Assembly: GCA_900767605.1 (NCBI GenBank)
Contig: CAAFZT010000017.1
Span: 1-20,077, forward strand
Source of the DNA: Bacilli bacterium
GTDB taxonomy: Bacteria; Bacillota_I; Bacilli_A; RFN20; CAG-826
Direction: 5' to 3'
Length of the DNA: 20,077 nucleotides
Shown here: in pieces, positions 13,224 through 20,077 of the stretch
Position numbering within the stretch: the stretch's first letter is position 1
Layout: each line of letters starts with the position of its first letter
Notes under the pieces: generated by a model
The model's input: the letters and a program-made list of their open reading frames with translations, nothing else
Database searches by the model: none
Told to the model about the DNA's origin: nothing
Translations under genes and position numbers: made by a program

Positions 13224-15971
13224 ATGGCAGAACAACCAATTCAACTCGAACTCGATCAAGAGATTACGTGGGAAGGAAAACCCGTCGCCGACGGCACGAA
13301 GCCCCTTCGCGCCAAAGTCGTCAAAGTTGCCAAAATGATCGGCGGCCCCTCGGGCATCGTGAATAAAATCGACGCCAACGCGCCGGAATATTATTCCCTC
13401 GCCGGTTCGGTTTCCGACGAAGAATGCGACTTCTTGCTCGCCATGGGCCTTCGCAAGATTCGCACGAACCATGAAATGGCGAAGAAACTCAAATGGAGTG
13501 AACAACGCGTCCACGATGTTGCCGACCACCTCGGCGATTATTTAGGCATCATTCGCGTCAATATCTATGAAGACCGCGAAGAATACATTCTTCCGATCTT
13601 TGCCCCTGGACTTCTCGAAATCATGGTCGTCTCGCCTAACGCCGAGCACCATCCGGAAATCCGCCGCGCCTTCAATGCTTATACCCACGACCGCATGGGA
13701 ACCCTCGGTCCGATGCTCCCCAACGGCTATAGTTTGATGCGCGTCATCCCGATCGAAAGCGCTCTTCCCAAGGGCGAAACCCCCGATCCCCGCGACACTT
13801 TGTCCTATTATCTTGATAAATATGATTATTTCTCCGTCGGACGTTGCTCTTGCCGCGTTTGCCGCACCGAAATGGGCGAAGGCTGTGGCCACATGCCTGA
13901 TGATCGTTGCGTGAAACTTGGCAAAGCCGCCGAATACTTCGTCCGCACCGGAAAAGACCGTCAAATCACCCGCGAAGAAGCCAAGGAAATCCTCCTCCGC
14001 TGCGAAAAGCAAGGCCTCATGCACTCGGTTCCGAATATCGAAGGCATGGCGGAAGGCAAGACCTCGGCCATCTGCAACTGCTGCGGCTGCGCTTGCTTTG
14101 GCCTTCGCCCCGTCCAAGAATTCAAAATCAATGAGGCCGCCGCGTCGAACTACCGCTGCGAAGTCACGGCTGCCAATTGCGTCGCTTGCGGCAAATGCGT
14201 CGAAAATTGCCCCGTCAACGCGATTCGTCTTGGCGTGAAGCTGGAAGAAAAATGCCCCGTCAAGGTGCATTTCCAGGCTCCACTTACCTCCAACACCGTC
14301 AAGAAAGCGGTCGTGGATCCGGATTACCGTTTCCACCGCGAAGACGTCGTCCCCGAAACCGGCACGGCTCCTTGCAAAACCTGGTGCCCGGCTCATATCG
14401 GTATCCAAGGCTACATCAAGATGGCCTCGGAAGGACGTTATAAGGAAGCTCTCGCCCTCATCAAGCACGAGAATCCCTTCCCTGCGGTCTGTGGACGCAT
14501 CTGCAACCACGCTTGCGAAGAGCACTGCACCCGTGGTTCCATTGACCAAGCCGTCGCTATCGATGACATCAAGAAATTCATCGCGGAACAAGAACTTACT
14601 CCGGAAGGACAGTTCTTGCCCTGGAAGCGTTATGACTACCACGATAAGAAGATCGCCATCATCGGCGGTGGCCCGGCTGGATTGAGCTGCGCCTATTACC
14701 TCGCTCAAGATGGATATGATGTCACCGTCTTTGAAAAAGAAGAAAAACTCGGTGGTATGATGACCCTCGGCATCCCGGCCTTCCGTCTCCAAAAAGACGT
14801 CGTTCAAGCTGAAATCGATATCATCGAAAAACTCGGTGTCAAATTCAAAACCGGCGTGGAAGTCGGCAAAGACGTCACGATTGCCCAGCTCAAGGAGCAA
14901 GGCTTCAACGGGTTCTATATCGCAATCGGCGCCCAACTCTCCCGTAACCTCGGCTTAGAAAACGAAGATAACATCGACGTGGTCGGCGGTATCGACTTCC
15001 TCCGTCAAGTGAACCTTGGCAAAGGACTAGAACTTAACGGCAATGTCGTGGTTGTCGGTGGCGGTAACGTCGCAATGGACGTCGCCCGCACGGCTCTCCG
15101 CCAAGGCGCTTCTAAAGTCGACCTCTATTGCTTGGAATCTCGCGAAGAGATGCCAGCTGCCAAAGACGAACTTGCTGAAGCGGAAGAAGAAGGCATCGTC
15201 ATCCATAATGGCTTTGGTCCGAAGTCGATCAATGTCACGGATGGCAAATTCGCTTCCATCACCTTCAAGAAGTGCTTACGCGTCAAAGATGAGGCAGGAC
15301 ACTTCGCCCCGGTCTATGATGAAGACCAAACCGAAACCGTTGAATGCACCAAGGTTTTAAAAGCCATCGGCCAAGGATTCGACTTCGGCAAACTCCTCGA
15401 AGGCACCCAGGTCAAGCTCACCCGCCGCGGCACGATCCTCACCGATCCGCTCACCTATCAAACCACCGACCCGAGCATCTTCGCCGGCGGCGACGTGGTC
15501 ACCGGACCCTATTTCTGCATCAATGCGATTGCCGCGGGCAAACAAGCCGCAATCTCGCTCCATCGTTACGTCCAGCCGGGTCAAACCCTTGATGCTGGCC
15601 GTGACCGCCGCGAATATCATCAAATCGATGTGGATAACATCGTCCTTGAAGGATTCGATCGCGCTCCGCGTCAAATCCCGGCCGTTGGACCCGTCGACAC
15701 CAAGTCGTACAAGGATCCGCGCGGCACCTTCACCGAAGAACAGGTCAAGAAAGAAGCCGCCCGCTGCCTTAGCTGCGGCAAGGCCGTCGTCGACCCGAAC
15801 CTCTGCATCGGCTGCGGACAATGCGTCTTCCAATGCGAATTCGACGCCGCCCACCTCGTCAAGAAGACCAATATCTACGCGACGAGCTTCGAAACTCTCT
15901 TGCCGAAGGCGATGGGCCACACCATTAAACGCGGTCTTAAAATCGCGGCCAACGCCTTCAAAAAGGATTAA
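13224..15971 (+). CDS. Multi-iron-sulfur GltD-like FAD/NAD(P)H oxidoreductase fusion
   Basis: 915 residues. Order: an N-terminal module (about 55-300) with two cysteine groups, GRCSCRVC...GCGH at 206-223 and CNCCGCAC at 284-291; a ferredoxin cluster site C-x2-C-x2-C-x3-CP at 319-330; the GltD N-terminal Fe-S helical domain (CKTWCP at 384-389, then VCGRICNHACEEHC near 422-435); an FAD Rossmann motif IIGGGPAG near 479-486; an NAD(P)H Rossmann motif VVVGGGNVAMD near 609-619; a C-terminal ferredoxin-like region (CLSCGK... then CIGCGQCVFQC near 857-880). It would pass electrons between NAD(P)H and ferredoxin-like centres in the cytosol, as GltD and NfnB relatives do. AAGGATATC precedes the ATG. 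hypA follows after three bases. The physiological partner is not in the window. The 464-codon minus-strand frame over it is a codon-bias shadow. Confidence 0.8.
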   Translation: MAEQPIQLELDQEITWEGKPVADGTKPLRAKVVKVAKMIGGPSGIVNKIDANAPEYYSLAGSVSDEECDFLLAMGLRKIRTNHEMAKKLKWSEQRVHDVADHLGDYLGIIRVNIYEDREEYILPIFAPGLLEIMVVSPNAEHHPEIRRAFNAYTHDRMGTLGPMLPNGYSLMRVIPIESALPKGETPDPRDTLSYYLDKYDYFSVGRCSCRVCRTEMGEGCGHMPDDRCVKLGKAAEYFVRTGKDRQITREEAKEILLRCEKQGLMHSVPNIEGMAEGKTSAICNCCGCACFGLRPVQEFKINEAAASNYRCEVTAANCVACGKCVENCPVNAIRLGVKLEEKCPVKVHFQAPLTSNTVKKAVVDPDYRFHREDVVPETGTAPCKTWCPAHIGIQGYIKMASEGRYKEALALIKHENPFPAVCGRICNHACEEHCTRGSIDQAVAIDDIKKFIAEQELTPEGQFLPWKRYDYHDKKIAIIGGGPAGLSCAYYLAQDGYDVTVFEKEEKLGGMMTLGIPAFRLQKDVVQAEIDIIEKLGVKFKTGVEVGKDVTIAQLKEQGFNGFYIAIGAQLSRNLGLENEDNIDVVGGIDFLRQVNLGKGLELNGNVVVVGGGNVAMDVARTALRQGASKVDLYCLESREEMPAAKDELAEAEEEGIVIHNGFGPKSINVTDGKFASITFKKCLRVKDEAGHFAPVYDEDQTETVECTKVLKAIGQGFDFGKLLEGTQVKLTRRGTILTDPLTYQTTDPSIFAGGDVVTGPYFCINAIAAGKQAAISLHRYVQPGQTLDAGRDRREYHQIDVDNIVLEGFDRAPRQIPAVGPVDTKSYKDPRGTFTEEQVKKEAARCLSCGKAVVDPNLCIGCGQCVFQCEFDAAHLVKKTNIYATSFETLLPKAMGHTIKRGLKIAANAFKKD

Positions 15972-15974
15972 TCG

Positions 15975-16319
15975 ATGCACGAATTAGGCTACGCCAGCGA
16001 ATTAGTTTCTACCCTTCAGGATTTCATGGATGAGAACCATCTCTCCATGATTTCCAAGGTGGTGCTCTCCGCTGGAGAAGCAACGGGCATCGTTCCGCGC
16101 TTCATGTACGAATGCTGGCCGGCCGTGATCGAAGACGAACCCCGTCTTAAAGATTGCGAGTTGGAGGTCCGCATCGTCGAAGCGATGGGCCGCTGCCATA
16201 ATTGCGAAGCGGAATTCCCGATTTTAAAAAGCAAGAACCGCTGCCCCAAATGCGGCTGCGAAGACTTCGACTTCGAAACCGGATACGAATTCGAAATCAC
16301 CGAAATCCACGGGAAATAA
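15975..16319 (+). CDS. hypA: Hydrogenase/urease nickel incorporation protein HypA
   Basis: 114 residues, normal HypA length. The N-terminal MHE provides the nickel-binding His2. The zinc site is complete: CHNC at 74-77 and CPKC at 90-93. HypA delivers nickel to [NiFe]-hydrogenase precursors together with HypB. It is separated from the flavoprotein by three bases (TAA-TCG-ATG), with AAAAGGATT as ribosome site, so the two are co-translated. No hydrogenase subunit, hypB or urease gene is in the window. Either the target lies elsewhere or this copy serves the operon in another way. Confidence 0.85.
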   Translation: MHELGYASELVSTLQDFMDENHLSMISKVVLSAGEATGIVPRFMYECWPAVIEDEPRLKDCELEVRIVEAMGRCHNCEAEFPILKSKNRCPKCGCEDFDFETGYEFEITEIHGK

Positions 16320-16327
16320 GCATGAAA

Positions 16328-16361
16328 AAAAGCGTTCCTTCCGTCTTGAGGGAACGCTTTT
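16328..16361. terminator. Shared bidirectional terminator between convergent genes
   Basis: AAAAGCGTTCC (16328-16338) and GGAACGCTTTT (16351-16361) form an 11-bp perfect stem. Read on the minus strand it is followed by a run of seven T; on the plus strand the stem ends in TTTT. It lies between the hypA stop and the stop of the minus-strand gene. Confidence 0.85.
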
Positions 16362-16364
16362 CCT

Positions 16365-16778
16365 TTAACAGGAATAATTTTCTTCCAAGACCCGTTCGAA
16401 TTCTTGGATGGTGTTTTCATCATCCAAATCCCAGCCATAGGGTTTGAATTCGCCAGAGAAGAGTTCTTCGTAAACTTCTCCTAACCCCTCTTCGAAAAGG
16501 TCATCGATATCTTCCCTGGAAGGATGATAGGGGATGAAGGGGAAAAGACGGAGGTAAGGGGAAGAAGAACGTTCGTGTTCTTGCTTTAACCAAGGGAAGG
16601 CATCGAAGAGTTCATCCAAAGTGACTCCCGGGGTCAAGAAGACCAAGGTTACTAGATTTGGATCTATTTCTTGATGGACGGGAAGCAAGCGATACCCGTG
16701 TTTCGTTAAGACACGGCAAACGACTTCCGACTGTTTGCTTTGCGAGGCTAAAGAAGCGATTTGTAAGATTTTATCCAT
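16365..16778 (-). CDS. Hypothetical acidic protein, unknown function
   Basis: 137 residues, no recognised family. The N-terminal part (MDKILQIASLASQSKQSEVVCRVLTKHGYRLLP) looks helical; the middle has a strand LVTLVFLTPG followed by LDELFDAFPWL; the C-terminal third is strongly acidic (EDIDDLFEEGLGEVYEELF, GWDLDDENTIQEFERVLEE). No signal peptide or membrane segment. It is the only complete gene on the minus strand, convergent with hypA and divergent from feo, and has a good terminator, which supports it as real. AGGAGG lies 18 bases before the ATG, too far to be useful. An extended -10 (TGC-TACAAT) lies six bases before the ATG. Confidence 0.65.
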   Translation of the reverse strand: MDKILQIASLASQSKQSEVVCRVLTKHGYRLLPVHQEIDPNLVTLVFLTPGVTLDELFDAFPWLKQEHERSSSPYLRLFPFIPYHPSREDIDDLFEEGLGEVYEELFSGEFKPYGWDLDDENTIQEFERVLEENYSC

Positions 16779-16784
16779 AAAGCC

Positions 16785-16793
16785 ATTGTAGCA
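16785..16793 (-). promoter_or_regulatory. Extended -10 element of the minus-strand gene
   Basis: On the minus strand TGCTACAAT fits TGnTATAAT with one mismatch and ends six bases before ATG 16778. No good -35 is seen. If used, the transcript would begin at or very near the start codon. Confidence 0.45.
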
Positions 16794-16859
16794 AATCCTC
16801 CTAGAAATGGCATCTTTTCTTATGAAAAGGCTTTCAGTTAAATAATCTTAACAATTTTC

Positions 16860-16889
16860 TTGTATTCAAAGGTTATTGTAGATTAACAT
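16860..16889 (+). promoter_or_regulatory. Possible feo promoter and flanking inverted repeats
   Basis: TTGTAT with TAACAT 18 bases downstream is a weak but plausible promoter. Just upstream GTTAA-N6-TTAAC (16837-16852) and CTTTTC-TTAT-GAAAAG (16814-16829) are short inverted repeats that could bind an iron-responsive repressor. I do not see a clear Fur or DtxR box. Confidence 0.35.
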
Positions 16890-16914
16890 ATTGCCGTTAA
16901 AGGAGGGATTGCCT

Positions 16915-17127
16915 ATGCCATTATGCTTTGCACCCAGCGGGAAGGAATTCAAAATTCTAAAGGTCGGCGGAGAATCTTCGATTGCCCGTCACCTTGCTAG
17001 CCTTGGAATTGTTAACGATTCCAAAATCATGGTTTTGAGCCAAGAAGGCAGTGGAACCGTGATTCTCGTCAAAGAGTCGCGTTTAGCTTTAAACCGCGAC
17101 GTTGCAAGACATATTTTGGTTGCTTAA
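16915..17127 (+). CDS. feoA: FeoA domain protein, first copy
   Basis: 70 residues. A small SH3-like beta-barrel: FKILKVGGESSIARHLASLGIVNDSKIMVLSQEGSGTVILVKESRLALNRDVARHILV matches the FeoA pattern (GG.....RL..LGI..G..i.v......g.vii.....r.aL....a..I.V). It acts in the cytoplasm with FeoB in ferrous iron uptake. AAAGGAGG sits eight bases before ATG 16915, which fixes the start; a TTG at 16891 lies before that site. It is 35 bp upstream of a second feoA. It lacks the usual R-R-L signature in full (ARHLASLG), as expected for a diverged paralogue. Confidence 0.85.
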   Translation: MPLCFAPSGKEFKILKVGGESSIARHLASLGIVNDSKIMVLSQEGSGTVILVKESRLALNRDVARHILVA

Positions 17128-17162
17128 TCCCCCACCTCATTCATCAAATAGAAAGGAAAAGC

Positions 17163-17474
17163 ATGGAAAAGGAATTTAACGGGTCCGAAGTGGTGACTTA
17201 CCAAGTCGGACAAATCGTGAGCCTGGCCCAAGTCGATGTCGGCACCTCCGGCACGATCAAAGCGGTCCAAGGAGAAGGAAGAATCCGTCGTCGGCTCTTC
17301 GACATGGGACTTACCCCCGGAGCGGAGCTCTTCGTTCGTAAACGGGCGCCTTTAGGAGACCCCATCGAGCTCACATTGCGCGGCTATGAATTGACCGTTC
17401 GCCACGCAGAAGCGGAACTCGTGCAAATCCAAATCACCGATTTGCCCGAAAAAGGAGGGTCCCATGGAAAATAA
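17163..17474 (+). CDS. feoA: FeoA domain protein, second copy
   Basis: 103 residues. The FeoA barrel occupies about 17-95: VSLAQVDVGTSGTIKAVQGEGRIRRRLFDMGLTPGAELFVRKRAPLGDPIELTLRGYELTVRHAEAELVQIQ, with the classic RRRLFDMGLTPG block and GDPIE...GYELTLR-type strand. An N-terminal extension of about 16 residues precedes it. It overlaps feoB by 11 bases, and its last codons contain the feoB ribosome site (GGAGGG). It is closer to the standard FeoA than the first copy. Two feoA genes before one feoB is a common Bacillota arrangement. Confidence 0.92.
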   Translation: MEKEFNGSEVVTYQVGQIVSLAQVDVGTSGTIKAVQGEGRIRRRLFDMGLTPGAELFVRKRAPLGDPIELTLRGYELTVRHAEAELVQIQITDLPEKGGSHGK

Positions 17475-19731
17475 GCACCTTCGCGTTGCCCTTGCTGGCA
17501 ACCCTAACTGCGGTAAAACTACTCTCTTCAATTCGCTGACCGGTTCAACAGCATATGTTGGCAACTGGCCGGGAGTCACGGTAGAAAAACGTAGCGGAAC
17601 CTTCTATTTCAAAGGAGACAAAAAGAAGAAGGAAGGCGTAGAAATCGTCGACCTTCCGGGCATTTATTCTCTCTCCCCCTATACCCCCGAAGAAGTGATT
17701 TCTCGGGATTATATCCTGAAGGAAAAACCTGATGTCATCATCAACGTCATCGATGGCACGAACTTAGAGAGAAACCTCTATCTCACCACCCAAATCCTCG
17801 AGATGGATGTTCCTGTTATCGCGGCGATCAACATGGTCGACGCTTTGAAGGAAAACGGGGTTTCCATTGATTACAAAGCCCTTCGCGACCTTCTTGGCAT
17901 CCCTGTCTGCCCGATCTCGGCTCTCCGCAATTCCGGTTTAGAAGACCTGATGGTCGAAGCTAAAAAAGCGGGTTCGGCTTCTCGTCAAGGAATCACTTTG
18001 CTTCAGGATCCCGCGATTGAAAAAGCCAAAGCAATCTATGAGGAAGCCGAAATTCCCCATTCCCTCTTCCATGCGATAAAAGCCTTGGAAAAGGATGAGC
18101 ATGAAGCGACCGAAAACAAGGACTGCTTCCAAAAGGTTCAAGGCCTCCCCGAAACCAAAGAAAAGGACTATGAAGCGGATATCGCCGATCTCCGTTACCA
18201 AGCTCTTACCCCTGCCTGCGAGAAAATCGTCTCGGGCAAGGAAAAGAAAGAGAAAGACAAATTATCCAAGTCGGATAAGATCGACCGGGTCCTCACCCAC
18301 CGCGTCTTTGGACCCCTCATCATGGTTGCTCTCCTCTTCTTGGTGTTCCATTTCACCTTCGCGGGCGACCTCTTCTATATGAACGCGATGGGATTAAAAC
18401 TCGACACCTATCCCGGATTTATCTCCTTCACGATTGCTGGAGAAGAAGTCCACCCCTTCGAAGGACTCTTCTATGACGATGCGGGCATTGCCTCGATCGG
18501 AGAATTCCTCCATCGCTTAGCCGGCGACCAAGAAACGGGAATCCTTGGCTGCATTGCCCTAGGATTCAAACAATTGATGTATGTCTGCAACGCTCCGGAT
18601 TGGGTCATGGGATTCTTCTATGACGGCGTCATCACCGGCGTCACGGCCGTCCTTGGCTTCGTCCCGCAAATCATGCTGCTATTCGCCTTCTTCGCCTTCA
18701 TGGAGGATTCGGGCTACATGGCTCGCGTGGCCTTCATGTTGGACCGTTTGTTCCGTCGCTTCGGCGTCTCGGGACGCGCCTTCATCCCGATGATCATGGG
18801 ATTTGGCTGCGGCGTCCCCGCAATCATCAATACCCGCACCCTTGCTAGCGATAAAGAACGCGTGAAAACAATCCGCGTCATTCCCTTCTTCACTTGCGGA
18901 GCCAAAGCCGAATTCTTGGCGGTTATCGCCGCTGCGGTCGCTGCTTCGGCAGGATTCGATGCTGGGTTATTCACCTTCTTGCTTTATCTGCTTGGCGTAG
19001 TGATCGCCATCTTCTCCGTCATCGTCATGAACAAGACGACGCAACGGGAAAAAGTTCCACCCTTCATCATGGAACTTCCCGCCTATCACGCCCCGCAATT
19101 CCGCGCCCTTTCCCTCCACGTTTGGGATAAAGGCAAACACTTCATCCAAAAAGCCTTCACGATCATTCTTGCCTCGACGATTGTGGTTTGGTTCCTCGCC
19201 AATTTCTCCTGGAACTGGCAGATGGTAGAAGCGGATGGACAAGGCTCGATACTACAAAGCCTCGGCATGCTTATCCAACCCCTCTTCACCCCGATGGGAT
19301 TCGGCGTCCAAGCCGGAGCCAATGGCTGGACCTTGGCGGTAGCATCCCTAGAAGGCATCGTTGCCAAAGAAAACGTCACCTCGGTTGTTGCTTCTTTAGC
19401 GGAAATCCTTGGCCAAGATGGCTTCGAAGGCCTTGTGGCCTCGATGGGCATCACCCCGGCCGCCCTTGCCGCATTCGCCGTCTTCAACATGCTCACGATT
19501 CCTTGCTTTGCTTCGGTCGCTGCTGCAAAAGGAGAACTTGGCAAAGGCAAAGCCTATGTCGGCACCGTCTTATTCTGGTTGATCCTTAGCTACGCGATGG
19601 GCTGCTTGACCTACGTCACCCTCCAATACGTTTGGACCTTGGCAATCACTCTCCCCGTCCTTGCCGGTGGATTCGTTGGGCTTTATTTCTACGACAAAGC
19701 CAAAAAGAAAAAAGAAGCCGCTGCGGCTTAA
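17464..19731 (+). CDS. feoB: Ferrous iron transport protein B
   Basis: 755 residues. The cytosolic N-terminal G domain has G1 GNPNCGKTT at 12-20, G2 threonine in GVTVEKR, G3 DLPG near 63-66, G4 NMVD near 124-127 and G5 SAL. A helical spacer and a long charged linker (about 170-275, Lys/Glu rich) follow. The membrane part begins near residue 285 (FGPLIMVALLFLVFHFTFAG) and includes the two Gate regions; QIMLLFAFFAFMEDSGYMARVAF and RAFIPMIMGFGCGVPAI, the conserved region with GCGVPA, are intact. It transports Fe(II) across the cytoplasmic membrane. GGAGGG six bases before ATG. The gene appears full length and intact. The short overlap with feoA implies coupled translation. Confidence 0.95.
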   Translation: MENKHLRVALAGNPNCGKTTLFNSLTGSTAYVGNWPGVTVEKRSGTFYFKGDKKKKEGVEIVDLPGIYSLSPYTPEEVISRDYILKEKPDVIINVIDGTNLERNLYLTTQILEMDVPVIAAINMVDALKENGVSIDYKALRDLLGIPVCPISALRNSGLEDLMVEAKKAGSASRQGITLLQDPAIEKAKAIYEEAEIPHSLFHAIKALEKDEHEATENKDCFQKVQGLPETKEKDYEADIADLRYQALTPACEKIVSGKEKKEKDKLSKSDKIDRVLTHRVFGPLIMVALLFLVFHFTFAGDLFYMNAMGLKLDTYPGFISFTIAGEEVHPFEGLFYDDAGIASIGEFLHRLAGDQETGILGCIALGFKQLMYVCNAPDWVMGFFYDGVITGVTAVLGFVPQIMLLFAFFAFMEDSGYMARVAFMLDRLFRRFGVSGRAFIPMIMGFGCGVPAIINTRTLASDKERVKTIRVIPFFTCGAKAEFLAVIAAAVAASAGFDAGLFTFLLYLLGVVIAIFSVIVMNKTTQREKVPPFIMELPAYHAPQFRALSLHVWDKGKHFIQKAFTIILASTIVVWFLANFSWNWQMVEADGQGSILQSLGMLIQPLFTPMGFGVQAGANGWTLAVASLEGIVAKENVTSVVASLAEILGQDGFEGLVASMGITPAALAAFAVFNMLTIPCFASVAAAKGELGKGKAYVGTVLFWLILSYAMGCLTYVTLQYVWTLAITLPVLAGGFVGLYFYDKAKKKKEAAAA

Positions 19732-19753
19732 TTCTTAAAAAGGAGGAAACCTT

Positions 19754-19939
19754 ATGCATTGGACTGAAATCGTCACGATCATCTTCATCGTTTCCTTCCT
19801 TCTATTTATGGGCGTTTATCTAGGAAGGAAAATCAAACGAGGGGAAAGCTTAGAAGGCTGTTCCTGCTCCTCTTCCAAAAAGAAGAAGAGCAACCGCTTG
19901 GTTGAAATGTATCACGACACCTATAAAAAACAAAAATAA
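19754..19939 (+). CDS. FeoB-associated Cys-rich membrane protein
   Basis: 61 residues. One N-terminal membrane segment (about 5-24) is followed by basic residues, a short Cys pair CSC at 36-38, then a Ser/Lys-rich and basic tail. This is the layout of the small FeoB-associated Cys-rich proteins (sometimes called FeoC-like or FeoB-associated) found directly after feoB in Bacillota. AAAGGAGGAAACC precedes the ATG and the gap to feoB is 22 bp, so it belongs to the operon. Role unproven. The right-hand IS begins 20 bp after its stop, and no terminator is visible between them. Confidence 0.85.
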   Translation: MHWTEIVTIIFIVSFLLFMGVYLGRKIKRGESLEGCSCSSSKKKKSNRLVEMYHDTYKKQK

Positions 19940-20014
19940 CGAAAAAGGGATTCTGGGAGTAAACTGGACCCCGTAATTCGGACAGTTTGAAAAAAAGGGC
20001 CACCCAACAGATTG

Positions 20015-20039
20015 CCTCCGAGTACAATTCCCTCGGAGG
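20015..20039 (+). promoter_or_regulatory. Hairpin sequestering the transposase ribosome site (right copy)
   Basis: CCTCCGAG (20015-20022), loop of nine, CTCGGAGG (20032-20039). GGAGG in the 3' arm lies seven bases before the transposase ATG at 20047. Confidence 0.6.
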
Positions 20040-20046
20040 TTTTCTT

Positions 20047-20077
20047 ATGGCAGGGACGCGCTTCACCGACGAGCAAG
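20047..20077 (+). CDS. IS transposase first ORF, N-terminal fragment (right copy)
   Basis: ATG at 20047 opens MAGTRFTDEQ and runs off the window. Identical to the fragment at the left end on the minus strand. Confidence 0.55.
   Translation, partial: MAGTRFTDEQ

Larger units (their letters stand above)
19960..20077 (+). mobile_element. IS element 5' end, right copy (partial)
   Basis: Exact reverse complement of bases 2-119. The element starts at or within a few bases of TAAACTGGACCCC and continues past the window end. Its inner terminus points toward the feo operon and its transposase reads outward. The identity breaks at 19959/19960. Confidence 0.75.

Noticed and set aside
13542..14936. 464-codon open frame on the minus strand
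   Set aside because: It lies wholly opposite the conserved flavoprotein. Its sequence is the low-complexity D/E/A/F-rich translation expected from biased codons, and it has no ribosome site.
16814..16852. Fur or DtxR box upstream of feo
   Set aside because: Only short inverted repeats are present (GTTAA/TTAAC and CTTTTC/GAAAAG). They do not match a Fur 19-mer or a DtxR consensus well enough to name.
1..20077. tRNA, rRNA or riboswitch
   Set aside because: I found no cloverleaf with a GTTCRA arm, no rRNA-like sequence and no recognisable riboswitch core in the intergenic gaps.

Overview
The window looks like chromosome of an anaerobic, moderate-GC Bacillota (Bacilli/Erysipelotrichia-like is my best guess). 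The reasons are strong GGAGG ribosome sites, short intergenic gaps, a FeoA-FeoA-FeoB-small Cys protein iron(II) operon, a NusG-II/Gx-transporter pair and an Fe-S flavoprotein. I could not run a taxonomic search. Both ends are the same 118-nt sequence in inverted orientation: the 5' end of an insertion sequence (IS3-like by its terminus) whose transposase reads outward on each side. The piece is therefore either bracketed by two divergent IS copies or is a contig that broke in a repeated IS.

Left part (about 120-7940): accessory region. It starts with a three-gene block: a WYL-type regulator with a C-terminal zinc ribbon, an AAA+-like ATPase with an uncharacterised C-terminal domain, and a soluble FtsH-like AAA protease without membrane segments. 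Two AAA_14/DUF4143 ATPases with nuclease-fold-like C-termini follow. Each has its own repeat array just upstream: three 23-bp direct repeats before the first, and two copies of a 17-bp palindrome before the second. A FucU/RbsD-type mutarotase and a terminator close this part. The regulator, ATPase and protease are the best candidate for an undescribed (possibly defence-related) system, and the two repeat arrays are the best candidates for unexplained DNA signals.

Middle (7940-12600): a decayed GH1 beta-glucosidase remnant runs straight into an intact GH94-type glycoside phosphorylase. Codon use in the phosphorylase (many ATA codons) differs from its neighbours and suggests transfer of a beta-glucoside utilisation pair. 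Then come the overlapping NusG-II and Gx-family membrane proteins (an EetA/EetB-like pair) and a TetR regulator with a clear promoter and terminator.

Right part (12600-19940): an operon of a small unknown protein, a 915-residue multi-iron-sulfur GltD-like flavoprotein and HypA. Its promoter is overlaid by a perfect 18-bp palindrome that the neighbouring TetR protein may bind. A shared hairpin terminator separates it from a convergent unknown gene. The feo iron-uptake operon follows, and the right-hand IS begins 20 bp after its last gene. Several genes (10882, 12930 and the minus-strand gene at 16778) have no usable Shine-Dalgarno sequence and have -10-like boxes very close to the start codon, so leaderless transcripts are possible.
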